A stretch of 64,000 bases of DNA from Norana najaformis. Taxonomy: Eukaryota > Annelida > Clitellata > Crassiclitellata > Hormogastridae. The position numbers were made by a program, and so were the translations under genes. The stretch lies in contig OZ029914.1 in assembly GCA_964023275.1 (NCBI GenBank), positions 12,072,341-12,136,340 of the forward strand, read 5' to 3'. Below, piece by piece: positions 31,800 to 42,140 of this stretch (the stretch's first letter is position 1; every line of letters starts with the position of its first letter). The notes beneath the pieces were generated by a model that ran no database searches, had not been told where the DNA came from, and was given only the letters and a program-made list of their open reading frames with translations.

Positions 31800-33420
31800 T
31801 GAGGATGACAAGAATGCCTTTAAAAGGACTATGAAACAGGCAGTGACAATAGCCAAGATGGGTAGTGTGCCTGAGGGACTTCAATGCAGTCCCAGGCACA
31901 GACTGTGGGCATATGATGGAACCCTTTAGAAGCTGCACAGCCAATGACAACAACGAGCGACTGATCGACTTCTGCCTTGCAGCAGGTCTCAGGATCGGCG
32001 GACCGTGGTTCCAGCTCAAAGATATACACCAACATTCGGAAGCTGCGCCCGGTGAAACCACCTTCTCACCTATAAGACTCATAAGATCCAGCGATGAAGG
32101 GAATATTATAAAGACCTCCTTAACCACGCTCCGCCTCAGTGGATCAAAGCTGTCAAACTACGGACGCTGATCCATCAATTGACTGTTTATCGTCAACGGA
32201 ACAAAAAGTGGCTGCTGAAGTACACCGGTTGAAGAATGTAAAGGCCCTAGGATTCTGCAGCATATCAGCCGAGATGCTTAAAGCTGAAGATAGGTGGGTA
32301 CAAAGTGGCTCACTGGCGTGTTTGAAGGCGTCTGTAACCCTGCCTCAGTTCCGAGTGACTGGACCAGAGGAATCGTCCTCCAATTTTTACAAAGGCAAGA
32401 GCAGCTGCTGGGACTGCAAGACCTACCGCGGCATCACCCTCCTATCGGTGCCTGGTAAGGTCTTTGCTAGCATCTTCCTTCAATGTTTAAGAGGCCCCTG
32501 CTACAGCTAAGACGAAGGTAGCAGAGGAGCTTCACCCCCGGGGTGGCTGATGGCGACAGTGGATCTAAGGTTCGGCGAGCACAGCTATCGCCCGGTATTG
32601 CACGAACATTGAGCAGCTTACAGCGAAGAATAATCGTAATCGTAAACTCGAGATTTCTACAGCGCCAGTGAAAGCTAAGTCGGGTTAGCCAACTTATTCA
32701 CAGGCGCTCTGTCAAAACAAAAATTAGGTAGGCTGAAGGGGTTCGGTTCTAGGTCAAGATCCAAGAGTTATGCAGGCAGACAATCGGACGGCCACAGTGG
32801 ATGATGTTTGAAATTGGAGCTGCAAGGCAGATAAGGAGACGATGAAGAATCAGGAAAAGATTTTTGGAAAAATAATGTTTTCAGTTTTGAGTGAAAGACC
32901 AGCGCAGAGATTGCAAGAGGCGAAGTGTTGGTGAGTTCATGTGATGGGTCAGATAATTCTCGCAATTCTGGTTGGAGTTTATTCCAAAAGGATGGAGCAT
33001 CTCTGGCAATGGAGCAATTTCCAAAGTTTAAGGATGAGGTGACGGCAGAGTGTAGATGTGTAATGGTTGCAGAGGATCGGGTTGAACGGAGTGGTTGGAT
33101 TGTAAATAACTGACGAAGATAAGAGAATTGAATTGTGTTATAAGTTAGCGAAAGGAATTTATACTTCATGGAACAATAACATCCCACTGTACACGAAATT
33201 CCGCCTGTTCAAGGCATATATAATGCCAGTCTTCCTTTACCGAGTAGAGACGCTTAACAAGGATTTGGAGACGAAATTCAACGGTTTTTAACGGTGGTGC
33301 CTTAGGAAGATGCTGTGCGTTTCCTATACAATACGTGTCACCAGCAGACGAGCGGTTACTTCAAGTATTTCTGTGACTTCAGGGTCCGCGAGTTATAAAT
33401 CCGCATAGCTCCAAGAAACA
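31800..33420 (+). mobile_element. RTE-like LINE relic, split by another LINE
   Basis: Pieces run in order: endonuclease (RDFNAVPGTDCGHM, then NDNNERLIDFCLAAGLRIGGPWF at 31875-32025), RT start (VHRLKNVKALGFCSISAEMLK and CKTYRGITLLSVPGKVFASIF at 32220-32485), and the C-terminus (LYTKFRLFKAYIMPVFLYRVETL, then WCLRKMLCVSY at 33190-33330). The catalytic RT box is missing. About 540 bases from 32625 to 33165 belong to a different, minus-strand LINE inserted in the middle. Confidence 0.78.
32625..33165 (-). mobile_element. CR1/L2-like LINE 3' end
   Basis: The minus strand encodes the RT C-terminal tail (SFWNKLQPELREL, then FHSKLKTLFFQKSFPDSS and LPA with a stop near 32768), followed by a 3' UTR ending at an (ATTACG)n-like tail at about 32630. 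The same family supplied the fragment fused to the receptor propeller at 22130-22397. Confidence 0.82.
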
Positions 33421-33578
33421 GATATTTGTATCCAGAAATCGAGTATACTTTATATCTATACTATGACGATATATATACTGTATATACATATATTTATACA
33501 TGTCATACTATATAATATACCGAGTATACTATACTCGATCGCTAAACTGACAGATCGAATATAAAGCAGCCAGAGGAA

Positions 33579-34610
33579 TTAATTATCCAGTAATTCCGGA
33601 ATTTGGTGATAACGCTTTGGTAATCCACATGATCCTACAATTGTTCTGAACCTAGATTCTTGCAACAAACCAGTATCAGAAGAACGCAAGAATCTGGGAG
33701 GGCGATATGGAGTCAGCAAAGTATTAAGACATGATGGAAAGCCGGTGTTCTGAGCCTTAAAGATCAAGCATGCGATTTTAAACTTAATACGCCACTCAAC
33801 AGGAAGCCAGTGAAGTTCACGAAGACGATCTAATGCATCTGATGAAGAAGAACATGTAACAACCATAGAAAGAGAGTTTTGAACCCTCTGGAGTTTTTTA
33901 CATTAAGAGATGATATGCCGTACAACACTAGTTGCATAGTCTAGTCGAGAACCAACAAGTCCGCATGCCACTGTTTTAGCCATGTCATTAGTAAGAGAAT
34001 GTCTGATGTGACGAAATGCCTTGATGTGGTAGAAACAAGGCCTGCAAATCGAAGATACGTGTGAAATCATAGTGAGCGAGTTATCAAGGGTGACACCAAG
34101 AGTTTTGATTTTGTCTGATAGTGAGATTTTGGTTCCTGCAAGGTTAATAGAAGAATGCGAAGTGAAAGACTGCATGTTGGTAAGTTGTGAAAAGAATTGC
34201 CTCTGACTTACAGTATCTGGATTGAAAGCAGAACCAAGTGTGAAGAGAGGACAAACAGTGTTCAAGTTCAGTTTTATCTGAGGGATCTGTTGCAGAGAGA
34301 GAGCAACTTAGAGTTGAGTATTATCAGCATATTGCTGGACCAATGTATTATGCTTGCGTGCAATTTGACAAATTGGCGAAATAAAGATAGAAAATAGGAG
34401 AGGTCCAAGGACAGAATCTTGAGGTACGCCTGAACGACAGGCAACAGGATCAGAGCGAGATGAGTTTATTCCCAGTCGGTGAGAACGATCATTGAGATAA
34501 GAAGATATCCAATGAAGAGCAGGACCAGTAATTCCAAAAGATATGTAGAGTCGAGACAGCAGAATACCATGATCTACAGTATCAAATGCGGCACTCAAAT
34601 CAAGAGATAT
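33579..34610 (-). mobile_element. CR1/L2-like LINE, 5'-truncated, degenerate
   Basis: Three minus-strand frames follow one another. The RT core is at 34598-34308 (SAAFDTVDHGILLSRLY, SGVPQDSVLGPLLFSIF, and QQYADNTQL, in which the second Asp of YADD is Asn). The thumb and connection lie at 34265-33903 (LGVTLDNSLTMISHV, GSRLDYATS), and the C-terminus at 33866-33579 (LRELHWLPVEWRIKFKI). Frameshifts and the mutated active site make it inactive. Confidence 0.85.
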
Positions 34611-34617
34611 AAGAAAA

Positions 34618-34700
34618 GATGTATGTGTGTATGCATGTATTTATGTATGTGTGTATATGTGTGTATGTGTGTATGCATGCATTTATGTATGCGTGTATAT
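34618..34700. repeat. (TATG/TGTG)n microsatellite
   Basis: Imperfect TATG/TGTG repeats at the junction between the LINE and cassette unit 4. Confidence 0.85.
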
Positions 34701-35205
34701 GCATATGCACTTGAGTTGTCGCTCAGACCTATGTTCAGGGCTGTATGTCTTTCAGTGTTTGTTTTTCACTCTGCCTCTTTCTCTGTAGGTGAAATTGGTT
34801 CATTTTCAGTCTTTGTCAGTGAATTCGGTTCATCTTCAGTGTTTCTGTTTCATTATAAGCATCACCTACACTAAAGCCCCCAATGTTTGCTTTATTCGAT
34901 GGTTTTGAGTAGGCAATGTCAGACAGTTTCTTTATAAATCCTCAATGTTTTCTTATAAAATAATGCGTAAACTAGATTTTTCTGCATAGCACTCTGCACA
35001 TCAGTTTCAGGTCGACAAAAATTTTATTTTATCTGTTCATTAAATTTAGCATTTCAGTTTGAGAAAAAAGAGAATCGAACAGATTAGGCCTAGATAAAGT
35101 TGTTGTATATGCCGTTACAATCCTGTTTTAGCCATATCTTGTCTTTGACGCACAGTGACTTTTAATAGTTACATTTTCCGTATTTTGTTGTTTTTCAAAA
35201 ATTGG

Positions 35206-35285
35206 AAAACCGATGCTCAATTCATTAGAACTAGACCTAAGGGAACGAAATCGACAACAATAGCAGCAAAGACTAATCTCTACCG
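35206..35285 (+). pseudogene. Cytoplasmic cassette exon 4, dead
   Basis: This aligns with cassette 2 (gaaaaccgatgct versus gaaaaccaatgct) and keeps the donor G|GTTAAA, but the acceptor AG has become TG. The length (80 nt) is no longer a multiple of three, and TAG appears in frame after 'cgacaacaa'. It cannot serve as a coding cassette. Its intact donor and upstream unit (34720-35205) show it was once equivalent to the others. Confidence 0.75.
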
Positions 35286-35385
35286 GTTAAATCTACAAAT
35301 TTAAAATGGTTAACTATGTGTTGTAATTTAGTCTACAATTTATCAAAAGTTCTCATAATAGTTTTCTTGTATACGATTATGCATG

Positions 35386-35680
35386 CATGTATGTATGTAT
35401 GTATGTATGTATGTATGTATGTATGTATGTATGTATTACTAAACTTGCATAGCGCTTTGTAAGTTACACAAAGGCGCTGCAGCATCGCTACCTAATGGTC
35501 TCTAAAGGGGAACGTCTTTCCATCTTTTCATCCCTACGTCCTTACGTCCTTCTTTCATTCCTTCCTTCCTTCTTTCCTTCTTTCCTTCCTTCCTTTCTTA
35601 TTTCCTTTCTTCCTTTCGTAAAGATACGTTTGTGCACCGGCGAGCACAGAAAAGGCCTGTATATTTTGATGTGGTGCGTA
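35386..35680. repeat. (ATGT)n and (TTCC)n simple repeats
   Basis: (ATGT)12 or so at 35386-35436 and a TTCC/TTTC tract at 35545-35620, separated by a LINE-tail-like 'catagcgctttgtaagttac'. An open frame that appears to start at 35495 and run into the lectin exon crosses this tract and is unlikely to be a real N-terminus. Confidence 0.8.
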
Positions 35681-35681
35681 G

Positions 35682-35900
35682 GTGAAAGCCCAGGGAGATG
35701 TTTCTACATAAAGAGTGAGCTGAACGAGAAGGTGTTAGACATCGAGAACGAGAACAAATCCCCTGGCGCCCATATCGTTATGTGGAATAAGAAGGAAAAA
35801 GCGAAAGGAGAGAATCCAGACAACCAGCTCTGGTACTTCGATGAACAGAAAATCATTCGATCCAACTTCAACGGTTTGGTCTTCGATTCTTCCGCCGATG
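35682..35900 (+). CDS. Ricin-type beta-trefoil lectin, exon 1
   Basis: 219 nt, phase 1-1, acceptor gcgtag| and donor G|GTAAGG. It encodes the first trefoil subdomain, with FYIKSELNEKVLDI, HIVMW and the first QxW-type box NQLWYF, then FNGLVFDS. Ricin-B/R-type lectin domains bind galactose or GalNAc-like sugars and are often secreted. No start codon or signal peptide is visible here, so at least one upstream exon is needed. The base composition is richer in G/C than the propeller exons. The phase matches the receptor cassettes. Confidence 0.78.
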
Positions 35901-35989
35901 GTAAGGATCCAGCATATGCGTTTCTAGCAAATACAAGGCAGTGGTAGCGGAGGGGTGGTGCTGAATATGATGGTGTTGGCAATGACAAT

Positions 35990-36300
35990 GATTATGGTGA
36001 TAACAATGGCTATAACGATGATAACGAATGATGATGACGATGTTGATCATGATCATGATGATCATGATGATAATGATGATAATGATGTTAACAACAAAAG
36101 AAGGAGAAGGATGAGCAGAAGAAGGAGCAGAAGAAAGAAGAGGAGGAGGAGAAGGAGAAGAAGAAGAAGAAGAAGAAGAAGAAGAAGAAGAAGAAATGTT
36201 CTAAAAATTACATTGTTGTTTGGGGAAGAAGAAAAAGGAGGAGGAGGAAGAGAAATGAATGGATGGATAGATAAATGGATGGATGGATGGTGGTGGTGAA
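35990..36300. repeat. Low-complexity lectin intron: (GAT)n, (GAA)n, (GGAT)n
   Basis: The intron between the two lectin exons is almost entirely simple repeats: GAT at 35990-36090, AAG/GGA at 36100-36200, GGAT at 36255-36290. Poly-Arg and Asp-rich open frames here are artefacts. Confidence 0.88.
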
Positions 36301-36330
36301 CGGTGTTGATGATGCTGATGCTGATTTCAG

Positions 36331-36524
36331 AGATCGTGATGCAGAAGTTCGTTCCGAATAACCCGAATCAAGCGTGGATCGTGAACAAAAGCTCCATCTC
36401 ACAGAAGGCCAATCCAGACATTGTCCTGGGCATCAAAGACGCCAACAAGGAGAATAGAGCACGCATCTGCGCCCGGGAAAAAGACGGAGGACTGAACCAG
36501 AAATGGAAAATCGAATTCGAGTAA
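36331..36524 (+). CDS. Ricin-type beta-trefoil lectin, exon 2
   Basis: The acceptor is atttcag| and the stop TAA is at 36522-36524. It encodes the second and third subdomains: MQKFVPNNPNQAWIVNKSS, then DIVLGIKD, and RICAREKDGGLNQKWKIEFE before the stop. Together with exon 1 there are three QxW boxes (NQLWY, NQAWI, NQKWK), the hallmark of the fold. The two exons join in frame (phase 1) into about 138 residues, the normal size of one trefoil. Confidence 0.8.
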
Positions 36525-36990
36525 ACTCCACTTGACCCTCTCGCTTTCAATGTCACTCTTCTAGGTCTACAATTTGAAATTGCTTCCTTAGCTTGTCCAG
36601 AACTTAACTTATGCTATCTGCAAAGAAAAACTTTAAGCTGTTTTGTGTGTAGTTTCGATCGGACTTCTTCAGTACTACGGTGCTACTAAGAAAAATCGAT
36701 ATGCAATTCAAATTCCAAGGTGAGTCTTGGCTTCCGACCGGACTCACCTTGAAAGTTAGCTTGCACATTGATTTTGCTTAATAACGCGATTGATTGATGC
36801 CTTTAATAATAATACAGTGTTGCCATATAAGTTCTCAGATTATTACTTCGTCGTTGTTTTTATTATTATTATTTTTTTTGCCCCGAGGTATTTATGATCC
36901 CTCATATCATCATCATCATCATCATCATTATCATCATTATTATTATCACTACATACTTTTTTGTTGATGGCCTTGTGCGGATTAAGGTTT
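36525..36990. other. Lectin 3' region
   Basis: There is an 11-bp perfect inverted repeat (caaggtgagtc, 14-base loop, gactcaccttg) at 36716-36751. A LINE-tail-like segment (gattgattgatgccttt with AATAAT) lies at about 36790-36815, and a (CAT)n at 36906-36935. No coding sequence was seen. Confidence 0.6.
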
Positions 36991-37065
36991 CCACTGAATG
37001 TTCTTCTGGATCAGACAAATAATCGACTGTTTGTGGTTGATGAGGAATCTTTGATTTTAAATAAT
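36965..37065 (+). pseudogene. Remnant of a second propeller exon
   Basis: 'acttttttgttgatggc' (equivalent to intron sequence at 20920 of gene 1) is joined directly to the last propeller blade: CGLRFPLNVLLDQTNNRLFVVDEE corresponds to HGLGRPFRILLDQINRRLFVAD of exon 7, here split by a large internal deletion. Downstream 37075-37500 aligns with the 3' flank of gene 2 (61760-62160). It marks the end of the gene 1 locus. Confidence 0.7.
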
Positions 37066-37517
37066 AAATTGAAAAAAATTAGTATACATCTTTGTGGTTT
37101 ATTGTAAATGGGACTCTGTAAAGAAGGACGGAAATTTATATGCGATTTTACATAATTGAGATATAAATTTTTTTAATGAAATCAAGGTAATTTGAATATT
37201 TTTATCAGCATACTTCATAGTTAACCTTTTAAAATTTATTATAAATCTGTAGAAGAACTTACAAGCAAAGGCTTTTCGGTTTTAGTTTAGGAAATTATAA
37301 CTTTTGCTCAGACTCGAAATCATAACCCTGCAGGGTCAAAGTGATGTCAATCTGTATTCATGCCACGTTAAATTTACTTAATTAGAGCGCTATATAAATA
37401 CTTTGAATGAGCAAATGAATGGCTTATGCCGTTCTACCAAATATTTCCACGGCTTTTCAAAAGAGTAAATTTTATATAAGAGACAAATCTATTTCAGTTG
37501 TACAGCTTCGATCTATG

Positions 37518-37518
37518 G

Positions 37519-37592
<74 letters not shown>
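37518..37592. repeat. (TA)n microsatellite
   Basis: About 37 TA units. Gene 2 has only 'tatatatg' at the equivalent position (62190), so the repeat expanded after duplication. Confidence 0.95.
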
Positions 37593-37595
<3 letters not shown>

Positions 37596-37906
37596 CTCGA
37601 CCCTCATTCTGCAAGCCACTACATAAGCTTCTCCTATAACGCATCAAATGTTGCGTGACAACACACGCGCATACACACATGCATGCCACTTGCTACCATA
37701 AAACGGTTTGAGGTCACATAATTCTTATGAGAAGAAGTTAAAGTCTATTTGAACAGATAGCCGATGCATTCAGACTGAAATCTTAGACTGAGAAACAAAG
37801 AACTATATTTTGGATTATGTTTATTGCCGAGCTCTTGCCTTCTGTCATTAACGTACCAAAGATGAGATATTGGAAATGGTTTAACCTCTAGCAGCAACTT
37901 ATATAA

Positions 37907-39561
37907 CCCTTTCAGACCTGAATTAATTTCTACAATGAAAAATATTTTCCCCACTGGTTTCAGCATTCAATACACACCGTGTAATGGGTTCAGGAAGACT
38001 TTTTGAAAAAATGTTTTGACCCCCTTTGGGGTGTCCACTCGAATGGACATTAGGTCACAAATAAAACTTGGCAATTTGAAATGCAATATGAACACAATGT
38101 GATTAATAACAACAAATTATGTTCAGTTGCTAGTGAGCTAAGTTCTCTAAACAACTAGCAGGGCCGGTCATATTTGGCATTTTCTGTGCTCCATCTTGAA
38201 GCACTTTCTGCCTGGAACAAAACTCTAATGGACGTTGCATTTATCACAGTATACATGCTTTTTGCCGGTGCATGAAGCCTGCTTGCACTTTGTAGCCTCT
38301 GTTTTGTTGTCATACTCTGGCATGTGATCTGTGCCATCTGTCAGAATGTCACTGTTTGTACAAATTTCTTTAGCACTGCGCTTGACCACTGTTGCATCTC
38401 TGGGAGTCAGTTCATTCGACGATGGGCGTCCACGTTTTCTTGAAGGTTGGGTTGCTTGATGGACGTACTGGCAAATATGCATTGCCGAGTTGAAAACGCC
38501 AGCACGACATCCACGTCCTTCTTACGCATTCCTGAACGAGCAGCATCTTGTCTGTATCCCAACCAGCTGTTCACAACTGCCAAGTCTATGCCAAGATAAA
38601 TCACTCGCAGGGTCCACTTCTTGGATGTTATGAAAGTGCCGTACACGCTTATCGACTCCGACCATAGATCTGTTGTATTGGTGTATAATTTCGGAACGTT
38701 CCACCATCACGAAAGACTCAGAGCTTTTGTCCCATTTCCTTGCTTCATCATCAGTGCCGACACCAATAAAGTTAGATGCTAGTGTGACCGATCGGTTGCC
38801 ATACCACTTGACCAAAACAACAACACCACTGCTGCTAGTTACCTGAAAGTCTCAAAATACAACATATCTTAAATGTATAATCAAGTATGTGCTTACTGCA
38901 AACCTTGCTAATAGAACATATAGGCCCTAATGCAAATTCTGATGAAACTGTGCTGGTTCAGAAGTGCTGTTCGGTACTTGTAAAGATACTGGTACCACAG
39001 GATTGCCACCTTCTTTACCGCTGGACAAATCTTCAATTTCAGTAACATTGCCACCTTGTGTCAAACACATCATATCCAGCGCCTACCATCCGGCTAAACC
39101 TAGTACACAAGAAGAAACATAATTAGCAATAGTATAATTGTACTTGGAATCACTCTGTCGCAAAATGTACTACGTCCATCCCAGACCCAATGTCCATGAT
39201 AATGGACGCCCATTCAGACCAGGTTGAGCATGTGGAGAGTACACAAGGCTGAGAAAATCACATTCCTCCTAACAATAAAAACTCTAATTTATTTGATCAT
39301 TCAAATGGTTTAACTGAAAACACATGGTTGTAAACTGATATCAGAGTTACAAAATATACTTATGCCGAGGCCGAAAACACCTTTCATCCATCTTCACCAA
39401 ATATCAGACGTCGACTGACGAAAACAGAAAAAGGTCTATGCCGTTAGGAGCGAAGTCCACAGGAATGGACAGTGGGTCTAAACTAATCAAACTGCAATGC
39501 ATTGTGAAATCAGGGAATTTAAACCTCATGTCCACTCGAATGGACATACGGTCTGAAAGGG
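37907..39561 (-). mobile_element. piggyBac-like element, defective
   Basis: 1655 bp with 12-bp inverted ends CCCTTTCAGACC. The right end is followed by TTAA (39562-39565); the left is preceded by ATAA, one base off, consistent with the TTAA target of piggyBac elements. Near both ends (38032-38050 and 39530-39548) is an imperfect palindrome 'tgtccactcgaatggaca'. The minus strand carries the end of a piggyBac transposase. The front of the transposase is deleted. Confidence 0.85.
38150..38815 (-). pseudogene. piggyBac transposase C-terminal part
   Basis: Three frames joined by frameshifts. VKWYGNRSVTLASNFIG and SEIIHQYNRSMVGVDKRVR contain the last catalytic Asp region of the family (YN..MGGVD). 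YLGIDLAVVNSWLGYR follows in a second frame. A Cys-rich tail in a third frame (CTGKKHVYCDKCNVHLSL) corresponds to the piggyBac C-terminal RING/PHD-like finger. The first two catalytic Asp regions are absent. Confidence 0.82.
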
Positions 39562-39565
39562 TTAA

Positions 39566-40028
39566 GTACCGTTGAGACACTTAGTCTGTTCCAATCCCCT
39601 TGAGTCTCATTTGACAATAGTTATTTAACTGCATGCATACACGTTTTTACATTACAGTCCTACGTAATTCTATAGGTTGTATGTAATATACGAAATGTAT
39701 TCTCATATTCAAATATTGAGAACAACAGACTCAGGTAAAAGTACATTTTTAATTAGAATGACGTAACAAAGTTGTAATATAAATTGTGTAGAAAACATGT
39801 GTAACTTGTAATAAGTCATGTAATTTACATAAACTGCCAATTTTCAACTGTGGACTACATTCGACTGTATGTGCTTTGGAGTCTGCAAATTGTAGCGTTT
39901 CTAATTATCTCAGATCTGTTTGCTTACTTATGAAATTTTTCCAATTGAACTTGAGCACCATTTAGTGTAGCGTAGGCAGCAGCTATGATTAGCTGTTCTT
40001 GAAGAAGCGTCGTACCAATTCTTATTAT
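39566..40028. other. No recognisable gene
   Basis: AT-rich intergenic sequence. The stretch before the element (about 37600-37905) and after it shows no domain or repeat I recognise. Confidence 0.5.
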
Positions 40029-40039
40029 GATTATTCTAA

Positions 40040-40175
40040 TCTTAAATGGCCTGGCGCCCATTCAAAAGAGCAGCGGTGGTGAAGGATCCCATCCGAAAAA
40101 AATCAGTGCAAAAATGAGCAGGGTCGAGGCCAAACGGTCACTATATAAAACCGATACGTTTGCATTTAATCTCAT
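40040..40175 (+). repeat. Interspersed repeat family R130, copy 3
   Basis: It shares 'gcagcggtggtgaaggatc' and 'gagcagggtcgaggccaa' with copies 1, 2 and 4 and ends near 'cactatataaaa'. Confidence 0.65.
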
Positions 40176-40444
40176 ATGCGGAGCAACTGATAGTAAGAAA
40201 GTGATACAGAAACAGTTTCTGGCCCGTTAAATTTATGTATGAAATTAATTTTAGTATGAAACAGTTTCTTTTCATTATTTCTAAAATTTCATAATTGAAG
40301 CCGTTTCATGTCAAAGTAGATTTCCAGTTTACACAGCCAGAAGAGGACTTAAGCTTGTTCGTGACAAGGCATATTTTTATGTTCACCTGGAATGAAGATC
40401 AAACGCCCTGGTGAGCTAATTCTGTGTGGGCAAAAAGATAGAAT

Positions 40445-40720
40445 TACACTCCGTGCGGGGCACGGTAGCCGATTGGTTAGAGAGCTCGGCTTGTAACGCC
40501 AAGAGTACGGGATCGAACCTCCCCTGAGATGGTTTCGGAGTAGGGACCTTGATCAAGTCCTTCACTCATAGTTGCTTAGCGCTGTCGATTGATGTTTAGT
40601 CATTAGAAAGTGACGCTTAATAAATGCCGAAATAATAATAATAAAAATAATTTATTGTAATAATAATAATAATAATAATTTATTGTAATAATAATAATAA
40701 TAATAATAATAATTTATTGT
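40445..40720 (+). repeat. tRNA-derived SINE, second family
   Basis: The head at 40455-40535 looks like a decayed tRNA gene: A box 'tagccgattggttagagagc' and B box 'gggatcgaacc', spaced as in a tRNA. A body with 'cttgatcaagtccttcactc' follows, then a LINE-like tail 'gacgcttaataaatgcc' and (AAT)n with 'aatttattg' interruptions. It belongs to a different family from the SINE at 2498. Part of the same family lies reversed at 85-178. Confidence 0.8.
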
Positions 40721-40934
40721 TGCATTTGTTCAAACAGATCTAGTGATGACGTCATCTGTGGGAAAATAAGTGGATTAGTCTGGTTAGCTGGAAAAATTTT
40801 ATGGATACGCCTTTATATTTCACATATCAGTGATGTTAAGAAAGGCCCAAATGGCACAGGCCAGGACTATCAAAGCTAAGACCAAAACACGCTAACAAAA
40901 CAGTTAAAGCTCACAGTGCGCTTATATTTCTTAT

Positions 40935-41158
40935 CTTAATAATAGTAATAATATCGATAATAGTAATAGTATTAGTATAAGCAGTAGTAGTAGTAGTAGT
41001 TGTTGTTGTTGTTGTTGTTGCAGCAATAGTAGTAATCGGAGAAATTTCGTTCACCAAGCTCAGTTCCATTGTTTGATATAACTAAAGAACGGCAGTTACT
41101 TGACCTAATTATTTGTTGTCAATGTTTTAAGTCCATAATAATAACAATAACAATAACA

Positions 41159-41194
<36 letters not shown>

Positions 41195-41220
41195 AGTAGT
41201 AGTAGTAGTAGTAGTATTAG
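40935..41220. repeat. (AAT)n, (AGT)n, (GTT)n simple repeats
   Basis: Trinucleotide blocks at 40940-41025 and 41135-41220 flank a first, partial copy of the 'gttcaccaag' leader (41050-41125). The arrangement is a local tandem duplication of leader plus microsatellite. Confidence 0.8.
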
Positions 41221-41236
41221 TAATAATCGTAAAAAT

Positions 41237-41700
41237 CTCGTTCACCAAGAACACATATTGTTTGGTGTAACTAAAGAAGGGAAATTACTTGACCTAATAA
41301 TTTGTTATTAGCTATAGCCAGTTGGGAATCGCGATGGTCCAGTGGTTAGCGCAGTGGACTGTAAACTGAGGAGTGGGATTCAAATCCCTGTCAGGGCAGA
41401 AAGCTTACGGAGATTTTTGATCCACTTGTCCTCTTCCCTCACGTTTTATTCCTCAAACGAGTACACTGACTGTTCACTGTCGGAGGGAAGATCAGGCAGC
41501 GAGGGAGATGACTTGTCACCCGCCTCATACGCCAGTTCGGTAGTACAGGGTATACGCAGACACCACACCCTGTATCAGCTGCTTAGGCAAGGAAAGTTGC
41601 AGCCGGATCTTGAGTAGCATTGGTGCAGACGTACCTCTCGAAGATCCGGTTGGATGACCTGTTGGTGCAACGCTCACAAGAATTAAGCGGATGCCAATAG
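41237..41700 (+). repeat. tRNA-derived SINE composite, copy 2, and receptor 5' flank copy 2
   Basis: Leader 'gttcaccaagaacaca', A-box 'tggtccagtggttagcg', B-box 'gattcaaatccc' and a body with 'gtcggagggaagatcaggcagcgaggga', in the same order as at 2498 and 50645. It continues into 'gaaagttgcagccggatc' and 'gacctgttgg', shared with 4785-4850 and 51600-51660. The pyrimidine tail is absent from this copy. Confidence 0.75.
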
Positions 41701-41961
41701 CCACCAAATTCTGATATAGAATGCGTCGTATTGATGCCGGCCCTACGTGTGCTGATTATTTGGAATGATTTTGGCGAGAGATGGAGAGTAAACGGTATCG
41801 ACAAAACAGTTCTATTCTTAGACACAAATTTGATTTTGTAAAGAAATATGATTTTGACGCTATTGACGCTCCTTGCCTAGGTAGCTACATCGGTAAATGC
41901 GTATGTCAGGGATCCTCTATGCGTGAAAATTCCCCGTTGGCGTCCCGATCGTCGCTTATTC

Positions 41962-42140
41962 CAGAGATTTAAATCTCGGGCTAGTACGGTCCGTGCGTGG
42001 GGATTTTAAATGGCGTGGCTCCCATTCAAACGGGCAGCGGTGGTGAAGGATCTCACCTGATAAATTCATTGCAAAACGAGCAGGGTCGAGGCCATACGAT
42101 CGCTATATAAAACGTATACATTTTTATTTTTATTTTTAGG
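41962..42140 (+). repeat. Interspersed repeat family R130, copy 4
   Basis: The best-preserved copy: 'aatctcgggctagtacggtcc', 'cccattcaaacgggcagcggtg', 'gagcagggtcgaggcc', ending 'cgctatataaaacg' and a T-rich end. Confidence 0.65.

Noticed and set aside
35495-35681. ATG at 35495 as the start of the lectin protein
   Set aside because: The frame would run through a TTCC/TTTC microsatellite before reaching the lectin, and a good phase 1 acceptor lies at 35680-35681.
36100-36200. An arginine-rich nuclear protein segment
   Set aside because: It is a GAA/AGA microsatellite in the intron between the two lectin exons.
41050-41330. A separate small gene in the repeated leader 'gttcaccaag'
   Set aside because: The leader is repeated with its microsatellite and SINE at several places, contains stops in all frames in at least one copy and shows no domain.
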